Shown: positions 35,067 to 45,800 of the stretch, in pieces | Position numbering within the stretch: the stretch's first letter is position 1 | How the letters are laid out: the number at the start of each line of letters is the position of its first letter | Source: Sandaracinaceae bacterium | GTDB taxonomy: Bacteria > Myxococcota_A > Polyangia > Polyangiales > Houyiibacteriaceae | Assembly (NCBI GenBank): GCA_020633055.1 | Contig: JACKEJ010000007.1 | Coordinates: 186,001-250,000, forward strand | Length of the DNA: 64,000 nucleotides | Reading direction: 5' to 3' | The notes under the pieces: model-generated | What the model was told of the DNA's origin: nothing | Databases searched by the model: none | The model's input: only the letters and a program-made list of their open reading frames with translations | Program-made: the position numbers and the translations under genes

Positions 35067-36061
35067 TGGGCGTTCGCGCGTTGGTCATGACGCTCGCGCT
35101 GGGCTGCGCGCTCGGCGCTCCGGCGTGTGCCTGGCGTGCCACGCGCGCGGACTACGGCGCGTATCGCGTGTTCCGGCTGGCCCAGGACGAGCACCAGCGC
35201 GCCGTCGCGGGCGCGGACTATCTGCACGCGTTCCCGGAGGGCGTCTACGCAGACGAGGTCCGTGCGGCCCTCGGCGCTGCGGAGGAGCGGTTCTATGCCG
35301 GGCGGGCGTCCAGCGCGCGAGGGCTCGTCGATTACCTGACGATCTACCCCACGGGGCGCTACGCCGACCGAGCGCGCGCCGAGCTGGATGTCCTCGCGCG
35401 GCGTGAGGCCGAGAGCACCGCAGACCGGGAACGCGCGCGCGCGGCGTCGGAGGAGGCAGCCGCCGAGGCGTTGAGGGCGCATCGGGCGTTCACGCGGGAC
35501 CGGCTGGTCGAGTTCCTGGGTGTGTTGCTGCGCGTTCGCGCGTGGGAGCAACCGATGGAGGTGGTCGTGCGTGAGCACCCGGCGCTGGACGTCGCGTTCC
35601 GCGCCGAGCCTCGCCCCCGCTGCGACGCCTCGCGCTGCGTGAAGACGCTGCACGTGTCCTTCGCGCTCCCGCTACCCGACGGCAGCATCGCGCCACGGGC
35701 GAGCGAGCTGCGTGTGGTGCTGCGGCTGGCCGACGAGCGCCTGCTGGGGGCCGAGGTCTGGCTGCCCGGCTACGGCTTCTCGCGCTGGTACGAGCTCGAG
35801 ACGCGCTCGGCGGTGGACGACGCCGACGTGGAGGCCAGGCGCGCCGCCATCGCCTGGGCGCTCGCTCAGGTCGCTCCGCTACTGGAGGAGGCGCTGGGCG
35901 AGACGTTCGAGTCCGGGGTGAGGGGGCCGCTGCCCTCGACGGAGCAGCACACTCCGCTGCTGGCTTTGGATGCGGCGGGGCTCAGCGTCGACGTGGTGGT
36001 CGCCGAACCCGAAGGCGCGGGCCTCGATGGCTTCGTGATCGGTCCGCGCGCCGCCCCCTGA
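35063..36061 (+). CDS. Predicted lipoprotein with helical repeat region
   Basis: A 332-residue exported protein. The signal (ALVMTLALGCALGAPAC) ends in a lipobox-like GAPAC, with the Cys as likely lipid site. The first 120 residues contain repeats of a YxxxxRVFRLAQDEH and YLHAFPEGVYADEV type, which resemble TPR/Sel1 or tol-pal YbgF-like helices (FPxGxYADxV is a common YbgF-style turn). A coiled-coil stretch rich in Ala/Glu/Arg follows, then a beta-rich domain with a Cys pair. No catalytic motif. Last of three overlapping exported-protein genes. Confidence 0.6.
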   Translation: MMGVRALVMTLALGCALGAPACAWRATRADYGAYRVFRLAQDEHQRAVAGADYLHAFPEGVYADEVRAALGAAEERFYAGRASSARGLVDYLTIYPTGRYADRARAELDVLARREAESTADRERARAASEEAAAEALRAHRAFTRDRLVEFLGVLLRVRAWEQPMEVVVREHPALDVAFRAEPRPRCDASRCVKTLHVSFALPLPDGSIAPRASELRVVLRLADERLLGAEVWLPGYGFSRWYELETRSAVDDADVEARRAAIAWALAQVAPLLEEALGETFESGVRGPLPSTEQHTPLLALDAAGLSVDVVVAEPEGAGLDGFVIGPRAAP

Positions 36062-36087
36062 CCGCCTGGTCGTGGTACAAACCCCGC

Positions 36088-36656
<569 letters not shown>

Positions 36657-36660
<4 letters not shown>

Positions 36661-38312
36661 GTGATCCCGTGACCGGTCGCGTGGCGCGACGGGCGCGCCG
36701 GATGGAGTACGCGTGCGTCACGCTGCTGCCCGCGTTGGTCACGGCGGGGCGCTTCTGGAACGGGTTCGTGTTCGACGACGTGTACGTGATCATGCACGGG
36801 ACGTTCATCCACGACTCGGCGAACCTCCCGTTGGTGTTCACCCGCCACACGATGGTGGCGTCCAGCTTGGACCAGGCGGTGGGGCACCCGCCGCTCGACA
36901 CCTACCGCCCCGTACCGCTCCTGACGTTCTTCTGGGACGCCTGGCTCTCGGGCCAGCGCCCTTGGGCCTATCACCTCACCAACATGGTGCTGCACGCGGT
37001 CTGCTGTGCGCTGCTGCTGGCGCTCCTCCGGCGGCTCGTGCCGCGGCTCCCTAGCGTGACGCGCGCGGCGCTGGCATGCATGTTCGGGCTGTCGCCGTGG
37101 CTGAGCGAGGCGCACGTGTGGATCAACGGTCGATCCGACCCGCTGATGACCAGCTTCCTTCTGCTGGCCACCTGGGCCGCCCTCACCAAGCCCACGCTGC
37201 GCAGCCGCGCCGCCGTGTTCGGTGGCTGCCTGCTCGCGCTGCTGGCGAAGGAGGTGGCGGTGCTGGCGCTGCCATTCGTAGTGCTGGCGCCCTTCTGGGC
37301 GCGTGGGGAGTGCGATGCGCTCCCCGAGCAGCGCCTGTCGTGGCGCTCCTTCGGCGCGGTGCTCCTCTCGCCGACGCTCGCGCTGCTGGTCTACCTCGGC
37401 ATGCGCATGGCGGCTCTGCGTGGCCTGCGGACACACGACGACGGAGCTCAGCTCCTCGCGGCGCTCAGCCACCTGCCGGTGCTGTGGGCCGACGGGCTCT
37501 ACCGCGCGCTGGTGCCTGGCGGCTACGTCCTGCGCAGCTTGCGAGACGACTACGCGGGGCTGGGCGTCTCCGTGGTTGCCCTCTCGGTCCTTGTCTGCAT
37601 CGGGGGCGTCACGCTCGGCACGATGAGCCGCCGCCGCGCGCCGCTCGTGGGGTTTGGGCTCGCGTGGTTCGCGTTCACGCTGTCGCCTGTCGCGCTCATC
37701 AGCACGGTGCTGTGGCCGGGCTTCGGGCGCTACCTCTACCTCCCGACGGTGGGGTTGGTATTGGCGCTCGCTGGGGGGCTCGAGGCGCTGGTGGCGCTCC
37801 GTCCCGCGCTGCGTCGTGTCGCCCTCGGGCTGCCCGTGCTCGTGTGTCTTCTGTCTGCGCCGCTCCTCGCCTTCGCGACGACCGTCTACCACGACGACGA
37901 GGGCCTGTACCTCGAGGCTCTGGCGCGCGCCCCCGAGCAGGCGTGGACCCATGGCTTCTTGGGGCTGCACTACCGCAGGGAAGGTGAGTGCCAGCGCGCC
38001 ATCCCGCTGCTGGCGCACGCGGACCAGCTGGACTCCACGGACGCGCGCTACCTCACGAGTCTGGGTCACTGCCTGGTCGAAACGCACCAATTCGACGCGG
38101 CGTTGGCGGTGGGCCGCGAGGGTGAGCGGCGATTCCGCGACACGCGCCAAGAGGCGGCCTTCCTCTTCATCCAGGCCGTGTGCCTACCTCCCCCGGAGCT
38201 CGATCGCATCGAGCAGCTGCTGACGCGCTGCCTCGTGGTGTATCCCGGGCGCCAAGACTGCGCGGACGCGCTGGAGCAAGCCCGCGCGCTACGCGGGCGT
38301 GCTGCTCCTTGA
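36657..38312 (+). CDS. TMTC-like multi-spanning membrane protein with TPR tail
   Basis: A 551-residue inner-membrane protein with about ten helices and a C-terminal TPR-like region (about 420-545). The N-terminus has an early acidic pair after the first helix (FDDVYV) and the sequence TYRPVPLLTFFWD, then YHLTNMVLHAV. These match the GT-C-type layout of TMTC/PMT-like O-mannosyltransferases, where the acidic residues bind a polyprenyl-phosphate sugar. The TPR tail would face the periplasm and bind the acceptor. Glycosyltransferase activity is plausible but not proven by motif. ATGA overlap with the upstream regulator gene. Confidence 0.6.
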
Positions 38313-38324
38313 CCGCGGCTTTCC

Positions 38325-38984
38325 TCACTCGGCCGCGGCTGGACGGGGCGCCGCCATGCTGGCGGCCATCCCTGCAGCGTCACCGGCAGCCTCTGCGGCT
38401 TCGACCGCCTGCTCGCCAGCGGAGTCCACGGCGCGCCCCAGCGCGGTCCCCAACGCTGCGCCCACCGCGCCGGCAGCGGCCTCGGCGGCGGGCGGCGCAT
38501 CGGCCGACGCTTCCTCGCCCTGAGTGTCCTCGGCGCCCTCATCGGCAGCGGCCTCACCCTCGGACGGATCGCTCGGAGCCTCCTCACCCTCGGTGTTCTC
38601 CGTCGCCTCGGGCTCGTCGTTCGTGGCGCCTTCTTCGGGGGTGGCCTCCGGCTCGTCGCTCGCGTTGGCAGCATCCGCCGAGCCGATCGAGTCGCCGGCG
38701 GCTCTGGCCTGCGCCTCTTCCACCGCGCGGTTGAGCGCCTGGTCGGGGGAGCTGCTCATGTAGGCCAAGGTGGCGGAGAGGATCATGAAGAGCGCCGCGC
38801 TGACGGCCGTGGCCCGCGTGAGGATGTTCCCAGCGCCCGCGCCACCGAACACTTGCTGAGCCCCGCCGCCGCTGCCGCCGCCCAGGGCCGTGCCCATGCC
38901 GCCGCCTTTGCCCGACTGGAGGAGCACCACCAGGATGAGGAAGAGGCACACGAGGACGTAAACGATGGTGAGGAAGGTCTGCAT
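38325..38984 (-). CDS. secG: SecG preprotein translocase subunit with long Ala/Glu-rich tail
   Basis: A 219-residue SecG, far longer than the usual 75-130. Residues 1-78 are a normal SecG: two helices (about 3-23 and 55-77), the GKGGGMG cytoplasmic loop and the GAGAGNILTRAT motif. After that comes a low-complexity tail of about 140 residues dominated by Ala, Glu, Asp, Ser and Pro, with repeated Glu-Gly-Glu-Ala-like units. SecG assists SecYEG and SecA in protein export. It is the last gene of the glycolytic run, 143 bases after tpiA. The tail is likely unstructured; its role is unknown. Confidence 0.9.
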   Translation of the reverse strand: MQTFLTIVYVLVCLFLILVVLLQSGKGGGMGTALGGGSGGGAQQVFGGAGAGNILTRATAVSAALFMILSATLAYMSSSPDQALNRAVEEAQARAAGDSIGSADAANASDEPEATPEEGATNDEPEATENTEGEEAPSDPSEGEAAADEGAEDTQGEEASADAPPAAEAAAGAVGAALGTALGRAVDSAGEQAVEAAEAAGDAAGMAASMAAPRPAAAE

Positions 38985-39127
38985 GGGTCGATTCGCCGCT
39001 GGGTCTACAGTGGGGTGCCGAAATAGCACGGTCGGGGCCGCTCGCCAACGGGCAGCGACTCGCCGCCGCGCCGAAGGGGGGCGGGCCACGCACGAGCTCG
39101 TGCGTGGCGTGGGATCGAAGGGGCCGG

Positions 39128-39922
39128 CTAGGCCAGGGTGCCGTAGGCGGCCGCGACGATGGGGATGAACTGCTCGCTCGTCAGCGCCGCACCCCCCACC
39201 AAGGCCCCGTCGATGTCCGGCTGTCCGAGCAGGTCCGCCGCGTTGCTGGGCTTGACGCTGCCGCCGTAGAGGATGCGCAGAGCGTCCGCGAGCGGCGCAC
39301 CCAGGTCCGCCTCGACCGCGTGACGCAGTGCTGCATGCACGGTCTGCGCGTCTGCCGGGCTGGCCGTGCGACCCGTGCCGATCGCCCAGACCGGCTCGTA
39401 CGCCACGATCAGCTCGCCGAGCGCTGCAGCGTCGAGGCCAGTGAGGGCGGCGCGCAGCTGGCCGAGCACGACGGCTTCGGTGTCGCCTGCGTCTCGTTGC
39501 GCGAGCGTCTCACCCACGCACAGGATGGGGACCACGTCGGCGGCCAACAGCGCGCGCAGCTTGAGCGCGACGTGGGCGTCGGTCTCGCCGAACAACGTCC
39601 GCCGCTCGCTGTGCCCGATGATGCAGTGCGTGGCGCCCGCGTCGCGGAGCAGGGCCGGGCTGACCTCACCCGTGAACGCCCCCTGTGGCTCGTGGTAGCA
39701 GTTCTGCCCCGCGAGCCCGAGTCTGCTCTCCGACACTGCTTGTGCGACCGCGTACAGCGCGGTGGCCACGGGGGCGACGCAAACCTCGACCTCGCGCCCC
39801 GCAGGCGCCGCGTCCTCGAGCGCCTCCCAGGCGTCGACGACCTCGCTGGCGAGCGCGACCGCAGCCGGGACGCTGTGGTGCAGCTTCCAGTTCCCTGCGA
39901 TGAAGGGGGTGCGTCCGCTCAT
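39128..39922 (-). CDS. tpiA: Triose-phosphate isomerase
   Basis: Interconverts glyceraldehyde 3-phosphate and dihydroxyacetone phosphate. The 264 residues fit the family. Asn11 and Lys13 (GNWKLH), the electrophile His104 (IIGHSERR) and the base Glu176 (AYEPVWAIGTGR) are in place, with the phosphate loop LYGGSVKPSNA. It overlaps the pgk stop by four bases (ATGA). Part of the gap-pgk-tpiA order seen in many bacteria. Confidence 0.97.
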   Translation of the reverse strand: MSGRTPFIAGNWKLHHSVPAAVALASEVVDAWEALEDAAPAGREVEVCVAPVATALYAVAQAVSESRLGLAGQNCYHEPQGAFTGEVSPALLRDAGATHCIIGHSERRTLFGETDAHVALKLRALLAADVVPILCVGETLAQRDAGDTEAVVLGQLRAALTGLDAAALGELIVAYEPVWAIGTGRTASPADAQTVHAALRHAVEADLGAPLADALRILYGGSVKPSNAADLLGQPDIDGALVGGAALTSEQFIPIVAAAYGTLA

Positions 39923-41106
39923 GACGAAAGCGCCTCGACGCCAGGGAGCTTGCGCCCCTCGAGGAACTCGAGCGAAGCGCCACCGCCCGTGGACACGTGC
40001 GTGTAGCGTTCGGCGAGCCCAGCTTGTTGAACGGCCGCCACGCTGTCGCCGCCGCCGACCACCGTGAAGCCGCTGTTGTTGGCCATGGCACGCGCGACCG
40101 CGAGGGTGCCTTCGGCGAAGGCCGGGTTCTCGAACAGGCCCATGGGCCCGTTCCAGAAGATGGAGCGTGCGCGGCCCAGGCGGTCTTCGAACAGGGCCTC
40201 GGTCGCGGGCCCCACATCGAGCGCCATCGAGCCTTCTGGGACGCCGTCGAGCGCGACGACCGTCGCCGAGGTGTCCTCGAGTCCCTCGCCCACCCGCAGG
40301 TCGACGGGGAGGAGCAGCTCGATGCCGGAGTCCTCGGCGCGCTGCATCAGGGACCGTGCCAGCGCCAGCTTGTCCGGCTCGACCAAGCTGCGCCCCATGG
40401 CGAAGCCGCGCGCCGCCAGGAAGGTGTTGGCCATGGCGCCTCCGATGAACATCGCGTCCACCTTGTTCATCAGCGCCTCGATCACTTTGATCTTGTCGCT
40501 GACCTTCGCGCCGCCGAGGACGGCCAGGTAGGGCGAGGCCGGGTCGGAGCGGAGCGCGCCCAGGGCGGCCAGCTCTTTCTGCATGAGGCGCCCGGCGCAG
40601 CGCACGTCGGCCAGGCGCGGGAGCGCGCTGACCGAGGCATGGGCGCGGTGCGCCGCCCCGAAGGCATCGTTGACGTACACGTCGCAGAACTTCAGCAGCT
40701 CGCGCGCGAAGGCCTCGTCGTTCTTCTCCTCGCCCGGGTGGAAGCGCAGGTTCTCCAGCAACACCACGTGTCCGTCGCGGAGATCGTGCACGACCTTGCG
40801 CGCTCCGTCGCCGATGCAGTCGTCCGTGAGCAGCACCTCGCCCAGCCCCAAGAGCTCGGCAAGGCGCTGCGCGGCCGGCTCGAGCGAGTACGCAGGGTTC
40901 GGTGTGCCCTTGGGGCGGCCCAAGTGCGACGCGAGGATCGCTCGGCCGCCACGCTCGAGGACCGCCTCGATGGTCGGGAGCGCTGCGCGGATGCGCGTGT
41001 CGTCGCTGACCTGCCCATCGGCGTTCAGTGGGACGTTGAAGTCCACGCGGATGAAGACGCGGCGCCCGTCGAGCTCTACGTCGTCGATGCTGAGGATGTT
41101 GGACAC
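39919..41106 (-). CDS. pgk: Phosphoglycerate kinase
   Basis: Transfers phosphate from 1,3-bisphosphoglycerate to ADP. The 395 residues fit. The N-terminal RVDFNVPL, ILASHLGRPKG, FGAAHRAHAS and the C-terminal nucleotide block (VVGGGDSVAAV, GGGASLEFLEG) are present. The start is GTG with AGGAGA a few bases upstream. It lies ten bases after gap and overlaps tpiA, so the three are one transcription unit. Confidence 0.97.
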   Translation of the reverse strand: MSNILSIDDVELDGRRVFIRVDFNVPLNADGQVSDDTRIRAALPTIEAVLERGGRAILASHLGRPKGTPNPAYSLEPAAQRLAELLGLGEVLLTDDCIGDGARKVVHDLRDGHVVLLENLRFHPGEEKNDEAFARELLKFCDVYVNDAFGAAHRAHASVSALPRLADVRCAGRLMQKELAALGALRSDPASPYLAVLGGAKVSDKIKVIEALMNKVDAMFIGGAMANTFLAARGFAMGRSLVEPDKLALARSLMQRAEDSGIELLLPVDLRVGEGLEDTSATVVALDGVPEGSMALDVGPATEALFEDRLGRARSIFWNGPMGLFENPAFAEGTLAVARAMANNSGFTVVGGGDSVAAVQQAGLAERYTHVSTGGGASLEFLEGRKLPGVEALSS

Positions 41107-41116
41107 CAGCGGTCTC

Positions 41117-42139
41117 CTATGGCTGCGTCGCGCCGGACACCGTCCGGACCAGGTCGATCATGCGGGTGCTGAAGCCCCACTCGTTGTCGTACCACGCGGT
41201 CACCTGGACCTGGTCGCCACCCACGACGGTGGTCAGCGCGAGGTCGAGCGTGGCCGATGCCGGGTTGCCCACGAAGTCGGTGGAGACGAGCGGGCGAGGC
41301 TCGACGCTCAGGATGCGCCCGAGCGGGCCCTTGGAGGCTGCCACGAAGGCCTCGTTCACATCGCCGGCGCTCGTAGCTTGGGCGACGTGCGCGGTGAGGA
41401 TCGTGAGTGACACGTTCGGCGTCGGCACGCGCACGGCGGAGCCGACGAGCTTGCCCGAGAGGTTGGGTAGCACGAGGCCGATGGCCGAGGCGGCGCCAGT
41501 GCTCGTCGGGATGATGTTCTCGGCCGCAGCGCGCGCGCGCCGGTAGTCTTTCTTGTGCGGCAGATCGAGGATGCGCTGGTCGTTCGTGTAGGAGTGCACC
41601 GTCACGACGTGGCCCTTGATGATGCCGAAGCTCTCGTCGAGCACCTTGGCCATGGGCGCCAGGCAGTTGGTGGTGCATGACGCGTTCGAGATGATGGTGT
41701 GCAGCGCGGGGTCGTAGGTGTCGTCGTTGATCCCGATGCAGAAGGTGCCGTCGGCGCCCTTGCACGGCGCGGAGACGACCACCTTCTTGGCGCCCGCGGT
41801 GAGGTGCTTGGCGGCGAGCTCGCGCGTGTTGAAGATGCCCGTGCACTCGAGCACAACGTCGACCCCGAGGTCCTTCCAGGGCAGCTGCTCGGGATCGCGT
41901 ACGGCCAGCGTGGGGATACGCGCGCCGTCCACCATGATGGCGTCGTCCGTGGCCTCCACCTGGCGCGCGAACGTGCGATGCACGGAGTCGAACTGCAGCA
42001 GGTGCGCCAGGGAGTGCGCGTCGGTCAGATCGTTGATGGCGGCGAGCTGTACGGGGCCCTGGTTGCCGTCCACGAGGAGCAGCCGCGCGACAGCGCGACC
42101 GATGCGGCCGAAGCCGTTGATTGCGATCTTGATGGGCAT
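41117..42139 (-). CDS. gap: Glyceraldehyde-3-phosphate dehydrogenase
   Basis: NAD-dependent oxidation and phosphorylation of glyceraldehyde 3-phosphate. The 340 residues fit. Rossmann start INGFGRIGR, catalytic Cys155 in SNASCTTNCLAP, the active-site His in the following HSYTNDQ segment, and WYDNEWGF near the end are all present. The ATG at 42139 begins the conserved MPIKIAINGFGR; the frame is open further upstream. A likely sigma-70 promoter lies at 42182-42211. First gene of the gap-pgk-tpiA-secG run. Confidence 0.97.
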   Translation of the reverse strand: MPIKIAINGFGRIGRAVARLLLVDGNQGPVQLAAINDLTDAHSLAHLLQFDSVHRTFARQVEATDDAIMVDGARIPTLAVRDPEQLPWKDLGVDVVLECTGIFNTRELAAKHLTAGAKKVVVSAPCKGADGTFCIGINDDTYDPALHTIISNASCTTNCLAPMAKVLDESFGIIKGHVVTVHSYTNDQRILDLPHKKDYRRARAAAENIIPTSTGAASAIGLVLPNLSGKLVGSAVRVPTPNVSLTILTAHVAQATSAGDVNEAFVAASKGPLGRILSVEPRPLVSTDFVGNPASATLDLALTTVVGGDQVQVTAWYDNEWGFSTRMIDLVRTVSGATQP

Positions 42140-42181
42140 GGTGGTCTCGTCCGGCACCCACGGAGGTCCGGGGACGGGAGC

Positions 42182-42211
42182 GTAGTACAGATGTGTCCCT
42201 GCGGCTTCCAA
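42182..42211 (-). promoter_or_regulatory. Possible sigma-70 promoter of gap operon
   Basis: Minus strand TTGGAA (42211-42206) and TACTAC (42187-42182), spaced 18 bases, 43 bases before the gap start. Half-consensus boxes only; placed downstream of the terminator of the preceding gene, which fits. Confidence 0.4.
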
Positions 42212-42251
42212 TTCGAGGGAGCTGACGGACCTCGGCGCCACAAACACAAAC

Positions 42252-42276
42252 GCCGCCTACGCGAACGCGAGGCGGC
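42252..42276 (-). terminator. Intrinsic terminator after the 63-residue gene
   Basis: Minus strand stem GCCGCCT and AGGCGGC with a GC-rich loop, followed by GTTTGTGTTTGTGG, a broken T-run. It lies about 60 bases past the stop of the small gene and before gap. Confidence 0.65.
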
Positions 42277-42338
42277 TCTCGAGGCGGTGAGAGAGGGCTC
42301 ACCGCAACCCATGGGCGACTGCAAGCTCGAACGGGACG

Positions 42339-42530
42339 TCAGGCGTGTGGCGCCGAGCTGTCGCGCATCTCGGTCGTCACCAGCTCCAGCATGGCGTTCG
42401 TGAAGCCGACGATCTCGGCGCGGGAGGCGCCGCTCTGCTTCAGCTGCTTGTACACGGACTTCGCGAGGATCTTGACGCCGCGCTCGTCGGCGCTGGGAGG
42501 TTGGGTGTGAGGCATGGTTTCGGTGCTCAT
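42339..42530 (-). CDS. Small 63-residue protein, sigma-54-type promoter
   Basis: A 63-residue soluble protein from the ATG at 42530. The body is one compact helical unit, GVKILAKSVYKQLKQSGAS then RAEIVGFTNAMLELVTTEM, with a short disordered start and no membrane segment. The regular heptad-like spacing of hydrophobic residues points to a helical hairpin that may bind another protein. No family recognised. It has its own sigma-54-type promoter (42578-42593) and its own terminator (42252-42276), so it is a monocistronic unit. An in-frame ATG at 42554 is a weaker start. Confidence 0.6.
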   Translation of the reverse strand: MSTETMPHTQPPSADERGVKILAKSVYKQLKQSGASRAEIVGFTNAMLELVTTEMRDSSAPHA

Positions 42531-42577
42531 GGTGAAGGTTCCCCCGTGACCCATGGTTGGGCCGCGGCCGGGTCCAA

Positions 42578-42593
42578 AGCAGGGGCTGTGCCA
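42578..42593 (-). promoter_or_regulatory. Sigma-54-type promoter of the 63-residue gene
   Basis: Minus strand TGGCACAGCCCCTGCT against TGGCACGnnnnTTGCW: exact -24/-12 spacing, -24 half intact except one base, -12 half CTGCT. Start would be near 42567, leaving a leader of about 37 bases. Confidence 0.5.
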
Positions 42594-42742
42594 GGTTTCC
42601 ACGACGTGTCGGATGCGCCGTGGAGTCGTGTGTTTTCAGTGAGATATGGTCGAACACCGGGGGCGGGTGTGCGTCGCGTACTGCGCAACTCACGTCCATT
42701 GCGTACGAGTCTATGCAGCGATCTGGGGCAGGTGCATAAGCT

Positions 42743-42770
42743 CCTTCGCAGGGGCGTGCCCGTGCGAAGG
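42743..42770 (-). terminator. Stem-loop after the fused transporter gene
   Basis: CCTTCGCA and TGCGAAGG pair perfectly over 8 bp with inner GGGC/GCCC, 32 bases past the stop of the 1,290-residue gene. The following minus strand is GAGCTTATGC, only weakly T-rich. Confidence 0.5.
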
Positions 42771-42801
42771 GGGCCGCTGGACCCCAAGCGGACGGTCGCG
42801 G

Positions 42802-45800
42802 TCAGGGGGGCGCCGGTTGCCCGTCAGGGGACGGGATGGGGCCACTTGGTGCGCCTTGGGCGCTCGGGCTGTCGGGGGCGTCTTGGCCGTTCGGGCCAGC
42901 CGGACCCTCCTCGCGGGCCCGCTCTCGCTCGTCTCGGGCGGCCGCCTCGTCGAGCAGCAGGCGCTCGACGTACTGGCGCATGACCCGCACCGCGTCGCCG
43001 AAGGCTGCTTCAGCCCACATCGCACGGGCCATGAAGTACTTGACCTCCGGACGCTCGGCGACCCAGCGCGGGTGCGTGCCGCTGAGCTCCTCCAGGAGCG
43101 TCACGACCTCGTCGTAGCGGGGGCGCACGGCGCCCGTCTTGTACAGCAGGTACGCGTACAGCAGCTTCATGGAGGGGCCGCTGTGCTGCCGGACGGGCGC
43201 AGGGATGTCCTCCATCGCGTTGAGGGCCGCCCCGTAGTCTCCGCGGTCCACCGCGTCGCGCACGGCGAGGAAGCCCTCGTTGAGCACGCGCGCTTGCCGC
43301 GGCGACAGCTCCGGCCCGCCACTCGGCGGGGAGACGCGGATGGGGGGCTCACCCTCGGGACCGAGGAGGCGCCTCATGACCTCGATGGCCACCAGCGACT
43401 CGGAAGCTCGCCCCGCCTGCACGCTGAGCTCCGCGAGCGACGAGGCCTCGCCGCGCCGACCGGCTGAGAGCAGCGCGAGGGAGAGCTCCGCCAGGTTGGC
43501 GGCCTCCACGCTGCCTTCGCCGAGGCCGACCACGCGGCCGACGACGTTGCCGTAGGGCCAGGTCGGTGCGTACAGGTGGTCGGGGAGATAGCGCTCGTAG
43601 CGCTCGTAGCCGATCAGGTCACGCGGAGCGGCGAACTCGATCAGCATGTTGTCGTCCGTGTTGGTGGGCACGGGCTCGCGGCGGCAGAGGGGCAGGGCGC
43701 ACGGGCGCGCGTTGTCGGAGTCGTTGTGCTGCACCCAAGGGCTGCTCTCGGTGTCGCGCACGTACTCCACCTGCGTGAACTGCTGCACCTCGTCGCGGTC
43801 GGCCAGCAGCACGCGCGAGAACACGTCGTGGGGACGATGGAGCGTGCCCGCCAGCAGGTCCTGCCGCGCGCTCTCGACCGCGAAGCCGCGGGCGACGCGC
43901 TCGAGGTCGAGCGGCAGCGGACTGTCGGAGCCGAGCAACACGGTGTCAGGCGAGAAGTCGTCCGCCGAGAACGCCACGACGTGCGCGAACTGCGACGCGA
44001 ACGTGCGGTAGATGGTCTTGATGTTCTCGGGGCTCAGCTCGTACAGCTGCACCCACTGGCAGTAGATGCCGCCCTCGCGCAGACGCCGCTTGCTGATGCG
44101 GAAGTGCTCTTCCGTGAAGAGGTCCGCCACGCCCGTGATCCACGGGTTGCTGGGCTCGCTGATGATGACGTCGTACTCGCGCTCCGTCGCGGCGAGGTAG
44201 TTGCGGCCGTCGTCGTTGATGACCTCCAGCCTGTCCATCTGCACGTAGGGGAACTCTTCGAGCGGGAACTCGAGGTGGTTGTACTGCGTGAACCAGCGCG
44301 CGGCTTCCGGGATGGCCCGCTCGAGCTCGATGACGTCCACGCTGCGCACCGGGAAGTGCAGCGCCGTGCCCACGGTGACGCCCGAACCAAAGCCGATGAC
44401 CGCCACGTCCAGGCCCTCCGGGCCGCGCTCGTGCATCATCAGCGGGTAGGCCGCGAGGTTGATCTGCGTCGGCATGTCCTCGCCGTTGCTGGCGTCCACC
44501 TTGCCGTTGTTCTTCATGGCGAGGTGCGTGCCCCAGTAGCGCTCCACGGTCACGGTCGTGCTGAGTCCGTCGTGGTAGTAGAGGAGCTCCACGTGGGTGT
44601 TGGCGAGCTCGCGGCACGCTTGGCGCGCCACGGACGGGCGGAACACGCCGAGGGTCATGCGCCCCGGATCCCAGGTGAGGTCCGGCACGAACCACGGCGA
44701 GTTGGGGCGGAAGATACCGAAGTACACCAGCGCGAGCAGCGCGGGGATCACAGGTGCGAGTGCGTAGATGACGATGCTCTCGAGGACGGCGCGTCCGCTG
44801 TGGGGGCCTCCCGCTCGAGCTGGGGGCGCCTCGCGCGTGGCGGCGTGGTTCCCGTCCGGTTGGACCGCCGGGTCGGGTGGCCCCTCCGGGTCTGGGTCTC
44901 GGCCTGCGTCGCCCTCGGGGTCTTCAGCCGGGTCTTCGATGGGCTCCTCGGGGTCTGCGGCAGCGACGACCAGCAGCATCAAGGCCATCGCGAAGTTGAG
45001 GGCCATGCCCGCGAAGAGCGCGGCCTGCATGCCGAAGCGCGGCATCAGGATGAAGCCCGGGACCCAGGCGCCGATGATGGAGCCCAGCGTGTTGCTGGAA
45101 TACACCCGGCCCACGTCGTCCCCGATGGTGGCCCCGCTCTCGGCGAAGAGCCGCAGCGTGAGCGGGAACATGGCGCCCATGCCGAGCGTCGCCGGGAGGG
45201 TGCAGAGCGAGCTCGTCAGGAACGAGAAGAAGCGCACCGTCGCGACGTGGTCGGGCAGGTCCTCGATGCCGGCGACGAGAGCCCCCAGGGCGCAGCTGAC
45301 CTCGTCCTGGAACACCAGGTTCGCGAGCGTGGCGAGGGCGATCAGGAGCTGCATCACCGCGAGCTGCAGCACGGGCAGGCTACGGAGGGTGATGAGCGCC
45401 ACCACGAGCACCGCGACGCAGACCACCACCGTGGCGACGATCTGCGGGTATTGCCCGTAGCTGGGGCCCCGATGCAGCACGGCGCCGACGATGGCGAAGG
45501 CGAGCGGGACCGTCAGCGTGAGCAGGGCGAGGCGGTCGAGGCGGGTAGCACGCTCGCGGGGGGTCTCCGCGGTGCGTCCCAGCGCGGCGAGCCAGCGCAA
45601 GACGACGACGGGCGCCGCCCCCAGCAACGACAAGAGCACCCAGGACAGCAGACCCGCCGGGACCGCCAGCGACCCCGCGTTGACGCCGCGCACCAACGCC
45701 TGATCGAAGAGCGCGAAGGGAGTCACCGCGTACATGACGAGCGCGATGGACACGGAGGCGGTCACGTCCAAGCGGCGCCTGGCTTGCGTGAGCAGGCCCG

